A DNA stretch of 64,000 nucleotides from Apostichopus japonicus. Taxonomy: Eukaryota > Echinodermata > Holothuroidea > Aspidochirotida > Stichopodidae. Location: assembly GCF_037975245.1 (NCBI RefSeq), contig NC_092577.1, forward strand, positions 5,726,001-5,790,000, written 5' to 3'. The position numbers and the translations under genes were made by a program. The notes under the pieces were generated by a model that was not told the origin of the DNA, did not search any database, and saw only the letters and a program-made list of their open reading frames with translations. This document shows, piece after piece, positions 1 to 11,099 of the stretch (the first letter of the stretch is position 1; each line of letters opens with the position of its first letter).

Positions 1-266
1 TTACATAGACCTACGCTGTTATAGCCCTATATTAGGTTCAAATAACATACGCCGGTACAGTAGTAATTAAAAACAAAACACTAATTGATTTCAACTTCAA
101 GAGTAAAACTCATTTAGAGATACTTATATGTTGAGCTTAATAAAAACAATGTAAGCTGGATTATAGTACCATTCGTTTGTTAATGAATTCATTATCTCAA
201 GAATTTTGGATGTTATAATTAGAGAAGGCAAAACTAGTTTCTTTTCTTTTTTCTCTTTGAATACAG

Positions 267-489
267 TTGCTTGACGATAAACGATTCCAGAATATTCACA
301 AGATTAAGACCATTAGTAGTACCTACATGGCAGCGTCGGGCCTTTTCCCAGAGCCGGAGAAAATCAACTACGAGAACGAAAAGGCGAGATGGCAACATCT
401 AGCTGATTTGACAGAATTTGCATTTTCTCTTCGCGAAACACTCGACTCCATCAACCAGCAGTCTTTCAACAGTTTCCTCTTAAGAATAG
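267..489 (+). CDS. ADCY3: Adenylate cyclase exon (C2 domain, first visible)
   Basis: Acceptor ttgaatacag ends at 266 and donor gtcagt starts at 490. The frame opens at LLDDKRF in phase 0 and leaves one base (G) for the next exon. Reading on past the donor loses all family resemblance, which supports the boundary. Confidence 0.85.
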
Positions 490-2615
490 GTCAGTATTTC
501 AGTTCAACTATATTTGCACCTTGTATAAGATGGAAATATTTAGGGGACTGAAGATTGATTGCCTAACCGTAAGAGAACTAAAAACTGTTAACAAACTAAT
601 TAACTATACAAAAAAAGCCTGAGTAGGTAAATGTATAAGTTAGAGGGCGTGACGCATCTATCTTTTCAGGGTCTTCTTGAAAGGCACACGGAAGGGATAA
701 ATAGAAAGGACAATGGAAACTAGATAGACAGACCAACAAGTCAATTGGACCGATAAGCAATGCATAGAGTATAAAAAAAAATTAAAAAAATAGGAGATTA
801 CGTAAAGAGCTTAGGGGATTTTAAGGGGGGGGGGGGGCGGAGATAAACCGCGTTGAAGGGTGTAGGTTAATATTAGTAAGTATGTGTATGATGAGAATGA
901 AAAGGAGGATGATAGGATGAAAATCACAGTTGAGTCTTGAAGATGGTCAGAAAGTTTGAGGAAAAGGGAGGTTGGTGAAACGATATATACTGTATATGGG
1001 ACTGCACTGTGCTAATGCGTTGCATCCGCAGCCGTGCCTGCTGTGATGAAACGTATCGGGGTGGTTACCTAACAATCCAATGCCTTGTAAAACCATGTCA
1101 GATATGGTGTGATGTGGAAGGCTGAAATGTCTCCTAATCGGATAATACCGTCAGTAAACGTCCGTTTACCTTCATAATTTGTTACGCGGGAATATATCAG
1201 CTTGAATTGTAAGCTACATTTAAGTCATAAATACAGGAGATGAAATATCTAATTATACCGTATTTTCACTCTTATGTATCGATGCTCATATTAAACAGGG
1301 ATAAACTTTGGTCCCGTCCTCGCGGGAGTTATCGGAGCGAGGAAACCTCATTATGACATCTGGGCTAATGCGGTGAACGTAGCTAGTCGGATGGAAAGTA
1401 CTGGAAAAGCAGGTAGTATACAGGTGAGGATTAGGCCTGCTTAGACGGATCAGCAAGTGTCATACAGACCCGTGACTCGGGAAACTTTGGATAACAAAAT
1501 AATGTTTTCTCATTTTCATAATATAATGAAAGAGATATTAGGACTTTAAACCGGAGGCGGGTAGGGGGGTAGGGGGGGGGGGGCATAACGAATTTGCCCC
1601 CAATGGGAGTCGAGCTAGCTCTCCAGCCCACTGGTAAATCAAATATATTCGAGGACGACTTGGTCATTGTTTTATAGGATTGATGCTGAGTTATGGAGAA
1701 CTGCTTAGTACGTTCCTGCAGTGTTTAATATGCCATTTTGATGTTTATACCGCACATAGCTTCAATAATAAGCAGGGCATAGGTTTTCCCTTGAGGAAGA
1801 GTTGTGAGGGCTGGGCAAGTGCTGTCCTGAGCCCCAGCTAGCCATGGGGCAACCAAGGTGGACATTTTAATCCAGTCGTGCAGTTCATATGTTGACTGTC
1901 TGGGAGGATCTCCCCCTTTTTTAGCCTTATTTTAATACATAATTTGCAATACCCTGTGAAGTCACATTAACATACAACAAAAAACCCGCTAAGTTAAAGA
2001 GATCCGGTGAAAAGATTTTGGTCATATTTTCTGTTTCTGTTTTCCCCTTGGATCGAGAGTCTTTGGCCAGGGCCCATCTGGCTCAATGATAAGACCTCAA
2101 TTAATGTGGAGACTATGTATAGACCATAGCGCTTAGAAGTATTAGGATGTGTGCATTCTTTTCATACACATTTTTGGTTTGAATTACGCGCATGAAAATG
2201 TTAACAATTGATGACAATTCTTATTGCCTGGAACCCTGTCACAATTATAACGTTTTGATTTTATTCAAAAAGTAAAAAGAAACGTTGTATTTCTCAAGAG
2301 ATGTTGTATCATAGGCTTGATTATGTCATCGTGAACTGATCTTATACATATCTTAATAATTACAAACAGTAAGCGGCAAAACCTGCTGCTTTCTAAAATA
2401 ATATTAAATATCAGTTTTCGATCTCAAATATATTATCTATTGTTCCTCTTCTTTTACAGGTTGTGGAAGAAGCAATGATATTACTTCGGGATCTCTATGG
2501 TTACAAGTTTGAACAAAGAGGATTAATAAAAGTTAAGGGCAAAGGTGAATTGATGACGTATTTCCTCGTGGGGAAACCAGATGCTACGGCTGACTTACCT
2601 AACATGATACAATGA
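267..2615 (+). CDS. ADCY3: Adenylate cyclase type 3-like, C-terminal catalytic (C2) exons; 5' part outside window
   Basis: Three exons (267-489, 1299-1423, 2460-2615; junction phases 1 and 0) join into 168 codons ending in TGA. They encode the end of the second cyclase homology domain of a membrane adenylate cyclase, which makes cAMP from ATP at the plasma membrane. Visible landmarks in order are [15 protein letters not shown] (adenine-binding Lys), [35 protein letters not shown] (purine-selecting Asp), NVASRMEST (catalytic Asn and Arg) and [12 protein letters not shown] (phosphate-binding Lys). WQHLADL, the INxQSFN block and ARKPHYDIW resemble vertebrate ADCY3 more than other isoforms, from memory of the family. 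The usual KTIGSTYM reads KTISSTYM and the usual WGNTVN reads WANAVN; the catalytic residues are kept. The first domain and both membrane blocks must lie to the left. Assignment to the cyclase family is near certain; the ADCY3 subtype is likely. Confidence 0.88.
490..1298 (+). other. Intron of the adenylate cyclase gene
   Basis: AT-rich intron with donor gtcagt and acceptor attaaacag. It contains a homopolymeric G run near 827-837. No coding signal or recognisable mobile element seen. Confidence 0.75.
1299..1423 (+). CDS. ADCY3: Adenylate cyclase exon (catalytic Asp/Asn/Arg)
   Basis: Acceptor attaaacag ends at 1298 and donor gtgagg starts at 1424. It encodes [15 protein letters not shown] followed by [19 protein letters not shown] and ends GKAGSIQ in phase 0. 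This is the catalytic core of the C2 domain. Confidence 0.88.
1424..2459 (+). other. Intron of the adenylate cyclase gene
   Basis: Donor gtgagg and acceptor cttttacag. A G-rich tract (about 1553-1585) is the only notable feature. The minus-strand reading frame across it has no family resemblance. Confidence 0.75.
2460..2615 (+). CDS. ADCY3: Adenylate cyclase terminal exon
   Basis: Acceptor cttttacag ends at 2459. It encodes [19 protein letters not shown], then [20 protein letters not shown] and a short divergent tail ending DLPNMIQ and TGA at 2613-2615. The KGKGE Lys is the conserved phosphate-binding residue. The tail after the domain is short, as in ADCY3. Confidence 0.88.
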   Translation, partial: VVEEAMILLRDLYGYKFEQRGLIKVKGKGELMTYFLVGKPDATADLPNMIQ

Positions 2616-2672
2616 CGACAATGTCGATAATAATAGAACTTGGACAACGTTCAACAGGAACAGTCTACCCTG

Positions 2673-2678
2673 AATAAA
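2673..2678 (+). other. Candidate polyadenylation signal for the adenylate cyclase gene
   Basis: AATAAA lies 58 bases after the stop codon. A second AATAAA at 2862-2867 would serve a longer 3' UTR. Confidence 0.5.
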
Positions 2679-3619
2679 GTTTGTTTTCATCGGCAATCAT
2701 GATATATTTTACAACATAACCCGCGCAAAAATAAACCCAACTGAGCCATTAAAAACAAACGATCAGCTTCCATATATATTGTATTGGATTACGCCTTAAA
2801 AGAAAACTTCTTTTAACTGGTGTTTATTTATGATCTCTGCTTTTATGGATGTGAAAAGTAAAATAAAAGATTTTCTGTCTTGGACATCCGCAACATTCAT
2901 ATCTCGTCGTTTGACAAGCTAATGATGATTATTTTATGTTCCGTAAGGAAGGATGTGTGTGTGTGTGTGTGCTTATCTCTATGGGAATAAAAACTTATAA
3001 ACAGCATAGACTAAAGGTAAATTTTTTATGTTGATGACATAACATTTGGTTCAAATTTGGAACACCCAATATGTAATCTTTAAGTAAATGGTGATGTTAT
3101 ATCCATACCATTGTTTTACAAAGTGGGATATATGCGGTACAGGTACAACATGTATTACTTAATTAGACCTCGGCTCATCTAGGTTTTATGATAATATGCT
3201 TGGAAGTTTTGTAGTATTATACGGTTACGGAATAAGGAAGCTATTTCATCATTAAATATTGTATTCTTCCATCAGCCCTACTTGCAAAAACAAAAAAGAA
3301 CTTAACGATAGGACAATCGTTGCTATACTTACATCACGGTAGGATTTGCTTCACATCTTATGATGCAAGTCATGTTAAACTGTTTACTCTGAGTGTCAGG
3401 TTGGGTGATTAACCTAAAGCAGTCTCATTTGTATGGTTTCTAAATTTCATATTAACATGTCATGATAACTGCTTTAAATTGGCTGTTGTGTTCAGACACA
3501 GTTTTGGGGGTTAGAGGGGTATAGGGGGAGGACAAGAGTCAGAGACCAATTTTTTTCTTCAGTACAGTACACAAATTACCGTCTGTGGCGTTATTATTAT
3601 ACCTGTAAAAACTATTAGA

Positions 3620-3955
3620 GGTTAATGACCACCCTGACTCCACCTACCCCTGACCCCTTCCCCTCCCTGACTCCCCGTTCCCTAACTTCAACTTCCCCAG
3701 CCCCCTTCCACTTCTCCTGACTCCACCTTCCCTCTGACCCCTTCCAGCTCTCCCTGACTCTCTTTCGCCTGATTCCCTTATCTCTCCCTGACTCTACCTT
3801 TCCCTGACTTCCTTTTCCCCTGATCCCCCTCCAAATGATTCCCCTTTCCCCCTAATCACACCTTCCCCCTGACTCTCATTTCCCTTTCCCCTCACTCCCA
3901 CATTCCCCTGACCCCCTTTCCTTTCCCCGTGACTCCACTTTCCCTCGGTATCGTA
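3620..3955. repeat. Degenerate pyrimidine minisatellite
   Basis: Roughly 18-20 bp units of the type CCCTGACTCCACCTTCC run for about 330 bp with many point changes and small indels. One strand is almost pure C/T broken by GA. The arginine/glycine-rich minus-strand reading frame is a by-product. Confidence 0.75.
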
Positions 3956-4663
3956 CGCGCTGTTGTTTCTTACATTGCAACTAATTTTATGCAAAACCTT
4001 TGTAAAGTTCCAACCAACATATCAAATACATCGTGCCTTTTTCCTTAAGTTTGTAAATACCTGCATGCCACTCTTGAAAGCTTCCAGTATTGTTCTATTT
4101 CTATTGTGTATAATGTATAATGTGGATTTATTTCTAGTTGACTACAAAAAAAATGAGGTAAATAAACAATTGTTTTTCTGTGCATGAAGAGGATGCCGGA
4201 GAAAGACGGGAAGGGAGAGGGGAAGGGGCAAGGGTGTTAATGTGCATATCAAGTTTGAAATGGACCAGAATATTAATTGAATTGATCCTATGTCAGTAAT
4301 TACGACTAACATACAAACTTACAACATTTTAACATCAGTTATTCAGTGTCGCAAATATCAGTCCCATTGGTTTATTGTATAGGGTTTAATCCGTTGACTG
4401 CGATAGTTGCATCTATATATACCTTGCTAGTTTCTTTCTTATAAAAGAGGATTCGATTTTTTTTTTTAAATTTTTCTTAGAAAGTCTCTACTCTACTGGT
4501 TACCAAAATGGTTAGAGTTCTTAACTTATCATACCTCTTTTTCAAAATGTCAAAGTTTCATTTCTTTTAATGTAGCCTAGTATACACAGTTCATGCTCTC
4601 ACGCATCGGGAACCATCGGGATTACACATTTGGAAGCCAAGGTTGCTTAAATTCCTTGATAAT

Positions 4664-5291
4664 CAAGGGCGGCGGAACCGGGGGGGGGCACAGGGGGCAC
4701 GTGCCCCCCCACTTTTCCTCAGGTTAAAAATGTGCCCTTTTTCTACATAAAAATTGAGGTGTCTCAAGTTAGCAAGAGGCCAGGGAACCAGAATGAACAC
4801 TCGAGAAGGGCCGTTTCCGGCCATCTGAGGGGTTTGTAAAACCAAAAATTTTCTTGTTCGCTCCGCGCCAACCGATGGTGGCGCTCCGCTCAGATAGTCG
4901 TGCATATAACTTTGTAAATCCTGGCTACGCCTGTGGGTCAAACTCAAAGCTATTTCGAATGAAAAAAATTGTTAAGATATTAACAAAAAATAAACTCTAA
5001 TTCAGAAGATTCTTACATTAGCAACAAGCATGATGTCACCTCATTTTGTCTCAAAAGAAAACTTGTTCCTTGTTTCCCAATTTGCACATTGGATATTTCA
5101 GTGCTAGTATGCATTTTTCCTTGGGGGAGGGGGGGGGGCGTTGATACAGTGATGTGTATACGCAAATAAGATAATACAATAAGAGTTATAAAGGGTACTA
5201 AATATAAGGCTGCATCAGTCCAATCGAATTTCTGCAAAGTGCCCTTTGATGTCGGTGCCCCCCCAGATTAAAAGTGCTTCCGCCGCCCTTG
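4664..5291. mobile_element. Non-autonomous hAT-like element with perfect 8-bp target duplication
   Basis: Terminal inverted repeats are CAAGGGCGGCGGAACC on the left and GCTTCCGCCGCCCTTG on the right. The element is flanked by exact copies of TTGATAAT (4656-4663 and 5292-5299). The 628-bp interior has G-runs and short unrelated reading frames and no transposase. An 8-bp duplication with G-rich CA-starting ends is typical of hAT-derived MITEs. Confidence 0.85.
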
Positions 5292-5299
5292 TTGATAAT

Positions 5300-6710
5300 A
5301 AACAATTTTTGCATATAACTACAGAGCTCAGCCTCCACTTCAAATAATGTGATCGTGGGGTTTACAATGGCATTAATAGTATCAATGGATACCGTGTGTT
5401 CATTATGATTCAAAAACTAATACAAATACTACTTATGCAACGTAGAAAAATGCCATTTCTGCACAAAAAGAATTTATTTTTCTTTAAATCTGCAGTAATG
5501 TCGTCATATCGGTGTTTGAGTCAATTTCAAGTTACGTTCCTAAACGTACTGGCATAATTTCCCTTTTTTTAAAAAAAATGGAAAATATTGAGAAGGAATA
5601 ACATGTATTATGGCAATCTTTTACCAGGATGGTAACATGGCAGTGTTCTTCTTGACATTTGCATTCAACTCATCTGTGCTAATCATGAACAACGTTCACA
5701 CTGTAAAGTATCAATACTATATGGAAAGTCAGAATTGTTGCAAATAGAGTGATTCTACTATGAATATTTTTATAAATCATACTTGCAAGGTGAAGAAGAC
5801 ATTTTTTTTTTATGATACAATAATAATTTGGAAGTGCGTTCCTAAAATGATCATCACCAACTTCGAAGGTGTTATCCAAAAAAAAAGTTCACTTTTAGTA
5901 TTTGTTTCCTTCTTTTTTTTTCTACCTTGCCTTAAAAGGAAAATCATGGCTTTAATATTGTTAGTATTTAGACATTTCTTGGTAAATCGATATCTGCTTC
6001 ATTTTCAGTGAAATCAATAACGTCATCTGCAAACAATAGCTTAAAAACATTTGGGTTAAGGTATACTACTTGATTGTTAATAAACTAAACTAGAAATAAC
6101 AATGAAGTTAAGTGAATGCAATTTTAAATATATTACGCATTGAACCGTTTGATATTATCTTTTTACTGAGCTGTAAAGATGAAATATTATAAAATAATTG
6201 AATATGAGTACACCGACCCCCTATCCCTTTTCAATCTCACACAAAATACTTATCAGCACAACCTTTCGTTCAGAGCTACTTTTAAAAACTAAAATTACAG
6301 TCTAATTAAGCCTTTTATTCCGTTTATACCTTTTATTTTGGGTTTAACTTAATACCCCCCCCCCCCAGAAAAAGGTGGATGGGGTCAATTGTACACGTAA
6401 TAATAGTAATTGTAATGATACTAACAATAATAAGAACAAAGATAATCATAATAATAATTATAACATTTTAAATGGGTAAATATAAAAATATAGTTTTCTC
6501 GGTGATGTCCTACATTTGTTTTAGTATCACTTGGAATCCAATCTATTTCTTTTTTTTTTTTTCTTATTTTCTATTGTTTCTTATTTATGAGGTCGAAAAA
6601 AGAAGGTATAATTTGTTTTGATAGATGTATATGGTATCTTGTCGAAAAACGAAAAATACATTACAGTTCAATATTTATATTGTTTTTTTCTTTCATACAA
6701 TGAAAGCGGG

Positions 6711-6715
<5 letters not shown>
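5300..6715. other. Intergenic, no gene recognised
   Basis: AT-rich sequence with poly-T, a poly-C run near 6355-6366 and an ATA/ATT-rich stretch near 6400-6465. Short reading frames are lysine/phenylalanine-rich and look random. Confidence 0.6.

Positions 6716-6789
<74 letters not shown>
6716..6789. repeat. (TA)n microsatellite
   Basis: An almost pure TA array of about 70 bp. Tyr-Ile reading frames across it are artefacts. Confidence 0.95.
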
Positions 6790-8109
<1,320 letters not shown>

Positions 8110-8256
8110 CTCATCACATCATTTGTCGAAGAATATACATACAGATTTCAGAACGCTGCTGCGCGCGTAGTCTCACTCACTAAAAAGCTTGATCACATCA
8201 CTCCTGTACTCCGTTCATTGTATTGGCTACCCATCTCTCAGTGCATGCAGTTTAAG

Positions 8257-9424
8257 CAGGGGCGTAGCGAGCGGGGGGGGGGGGTGTGGGGGGGGGGTGT
8301 CACACCCCCCCAATAATTTGGTCGCTGTCGGCAAATTTTGGGTCTGTCGGCAAAAGGAGAAAAGGTGAAGAGAGCGGAAGGGGAAGAAAGAAGGAAAGCT
8401 GAATAGAAAAAGGAGAACGGGAGCTTCTTCCGTGCCAAATTTGACTTAAAATATGCACCAGATTGCATCTAAGGACGTTCAAACTAATTTTTCCAAACGG
8501 GAGGGGTAGACCCCCTACCCTTAGACCCCTCCCCCATTTCAGTTACCACTTCCAGATCCGTCGGCAAATCAAATTTGACTTAAAATATACATCAGATTGC
8601 ATCTAAGGACGTTTCAAAACTAAAAATTAGACCCCTCCCCCGTTTCAGTCACCACTCCCAGATCCGTCGGCAAATCAAATTTGACTTAAAATATACACCA
8701 GATTGCATCTAAGGACGTTTCAAAACTAAAAATTTGACCCCTCCCCCATTTCAGTCACCACTTCCAGATCCGTCGGCAAATCAAATTTGACTTAAAATAT
8801 ACATCAGATTGCATCTAAGGACGTTTCAAAACTAAAAATTAGACCCCTCCCCCGTTTCAGTCACCACTTCCAGATCCGTCGGCAAATCAAATTTGACTTA
8901 AAATATACACCAGATTGCATCTAAGGACGTTTCAAAACTAAAAATTTTCCGAAGGGGAGGGGGACACCCCCTCCCCTTAGACCCCTCCCCCATTTCAGTC
9001 ACCACTTCCAGATCCGTCGGCAAATCAAATTTGACTTAAAATATACATCAGATTGCATCTAAGGACGTTTCAAAACTAAAAATTAGACCCCTCCCCCATT
9101 TCAGTCACCACTTCCAGATCCGTCGGCAAATCAAATTTGACTTAAAATATACATCAGATTGCATCTAAGGACGTTTCAAAACTAAAAATTAGACCCCTCC
9201 CCCGTTTCAGTCACCACTTCCAGATCCGTCGGCAAATCAAATTTGACTTAAAATATACACCAGATTGCATCTAAGGACGTTTCAAAACTAAAAAATTGCC
9301 AAAGGGGAGGGGGACACCCCATCCCCTTAGACCCTTCCCCCATTTCAGTCACCACTTCCAGATCCGTCGGCAAATCAAATTCTCCACACCCCCCCCCCCA
9401 ACAAAAAAACCCGCTACGCCCCTG
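8257..9424. mobile_element. Non-autonomous hAT-like element inserted in the LINE remnant
   Basis: Terminal inverted repeats CAGGGGCGTAGCG and GCTACGCCCCTG are flanked by exact 8-bp duplications AGTTTAAG (8249-8256 and 9425-9432). The host LINE frame continues on both sides, so the insertion is younger than the LINE. The interior is mostly a tandem array (see 8437-9380) plus G/C homopolymers near both ends. No transposase is present. Confidence 0.92.
8437..9380. repeat. 106/138-bp tandem array inside the hAT-like element
   Basis: The landmark GATCCGTCGGCAAATC recurs at about 8555, 8661, 8767, 8873, 9011, 9117, 9223 and 9361. Spacings are 106 bp and, where a 32-bp GA/CT block is included, 138 bp. 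The long unit recurs every fourth position, giving a higher-order period of about 350 bp. Units are nearly identical. Confidence 0.9.
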
Positions 9425-9813
9425 AGTTTAAGATCCTACTTCACACCTACAAAGCGATCAACGGGCTTGCCCCTCAATATATCACTGACCGTCTTACTCC
9501 TTTGCGTCGGTCAACTACAGTTACGCTTCGCTCTTCCTATCATGCGAATGTGCAATTAACTCCTGGTCCACGTACCCGCACTCGTTATGGCGATCGTGCC
9601 TTTTCTGTCGCTGCGCCTTCTCTTTTGAACGAACTCCAATTTAACGTTCGTGATTCGCCCTCCCTTTGTATTTTCAAGAGACAACTTAAAGCATTTCTGT
9701 TTGATTCCTAGTTTCTTTTTTCCCCCTTGGTTTCCTTTGTCTCTTTCCTACTTTGTAAAGCGCTTTGAAACGCTGTATTTTTATACTATATAAATGCAAT
9801 GTATTATTATTAA

Positions 9814-10751
9814 GGAGTACTATAAGAGTTGAGTGCTACAAGGGTGCACGTCACGTGACCCTCCATGGTTAATACGTTCTTTTGCATGTCTCCCCTATTG
9901 ACGCAGTCGGTCCAGTTTAATGTATACTCCGATCGTTCATCTCGAAGGCTTGCTCATTAGCACCTGTACATTGCCTATACCAAGGCAATAGCCCCCGTTG
10001 AAGCAGCGAGCGCTCGCTGGAATTTATTATTTCCTACAGGTAACGGTATAAAGAAATACCACTAGAAATATAACTGTTTTTAACGGAAAAGTAGTTTTGA
10101 AAAGAACAGTACACTAAAATTACCCGGTAAAGTGTGTAAAGTTAAAAGTATAGTCTACCATCGCCGATGACAGAAGTAAAACAATCAACTGTCATTTTGG
10201 GGGTTGGGGGTGGGGGGGTTGGGGTGGGGGGGGGGGGCTCAGCAGGCCACTAAGACCAATAAAATGTATGATGCAGTTTAAAAGCAATACAAAATCAAAC
10301 ATGAAGTGTCCAAACTACTTATTGTTTTTCGCAAATCACTCCCTATAGCCTGAACAACACATGCAATACTGGTATTTGCGATTTGTTTGTGCTTGACACT
10401 TCCAGGAACGAGTTGCCATTTATCAGTTTAAAATTACACGGGCCTACATCCAATAATACGGCAACAAGTTTCACAAATACAAATAGCCAGTTCATATTTG
10501 TTTTAATATATTTAACTGCTTATAAATCACGTACCCCTTTTTACGGTTGCGATGAGCTTAATTCCTGTTTAGGTTTGCACGTTCGCGGTTTTCAACTGGA
10601 TATTTTCTAAGTTCAATTGCTAGATCAATGAACTTCGTATAGTAACTTTCTAGTTGCGCGAAATTCGTACATGTGTTAACAATTTGAAAGGTACATACAT
10701 GACCGTTTGAAAGAATCCCGCCAAGTTCCCATGAACACTTTGAAAGTCAAA
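9814..10751. other. Intergenic, no gene recognised
   Basis: Contains a G-rich block near 10198-10239. A plus-strand frame at 10383-10610 has no recognised domain. Confidence 0.55.
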
Positions 10752-10759
10752 TGTAGAAC

Positions 10760-11090
10760 CAGGGGGTAGGAGCCGGGGGGCGCACTGGGGGAACGTGCCC
10801 CCCCACACTTTTATTCCAAAATAGCAAATGTGCCCTATACTGGCAAATTAAATGTGCCCCTTTGATGAAGAACTGTCTTTGGATATCATAAGCCTTTGTT
10901 AATTTCAATATTTTATTTTAATTATTCACGCGCACCATAATAGTATTGATAGCATTCTAACACGTCATATATATTTCAATGATATGGCCGGTGTGTATCA
11001 GTTTATAGCATAACGAGTGGTGGTTGTGGAAAGAGAAAGTGGCCCTCTTATGTTGTGCGCCCCCACTTTTTGGAAGCTTCCTACCCCCTG
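10760..11090. mobile_element. Short non-autonomous hAT-like element
   Basis: The inverted ends are CAGGGGGTAGGAGCC and GGAAGCTTCCTACCCCCTG. The flanking 8-mers TGTAGAAC (10752-10759) and GGTAGAAC (11091-11098) match at seven of eight positions. The interior GTGCCCCCCCAC and AATGTGCCC blocks resemble those in the element at 4664-5291, suggesting a related family. Confidence 0.8.
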
Positions 11091-11099
11091 GGTAGAACC

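Larger units (their letters stand above)
8110..9813 (+). pseudogene. C-terminal remnant of a CR1-like LINE, split by a hAT-like insertion
   Basis: Left part (about 8138-8256) reads QNAAARVV, LDHITPVLRSLYWLPIS and QCMQFK. Right part (9425-9711) continues with LLHTYKAINGLAPQYITDRL and GDRAFSVAAPSLLNEL, ending KRQLKAFLFDS and TAG. These are the standard C-terminal landmarks of CR1/L2-type reverse transcriptase proteins. A short 3' UTR with TTGTAAAGCGCTTTGAAACG and an ATTATTATTA tail closes the element at about 9813. The 5' part with endonuclease and polymerase is missing, so it is a dead 5'-truncated copy. Confidence 0.85.

Noticed and set aside
3794-3994. Gly/Lys-rich 66-codon minus-strand frame
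   Set aside because: Falls in the degenerate pyrimidine minisatellite; composition explains it.
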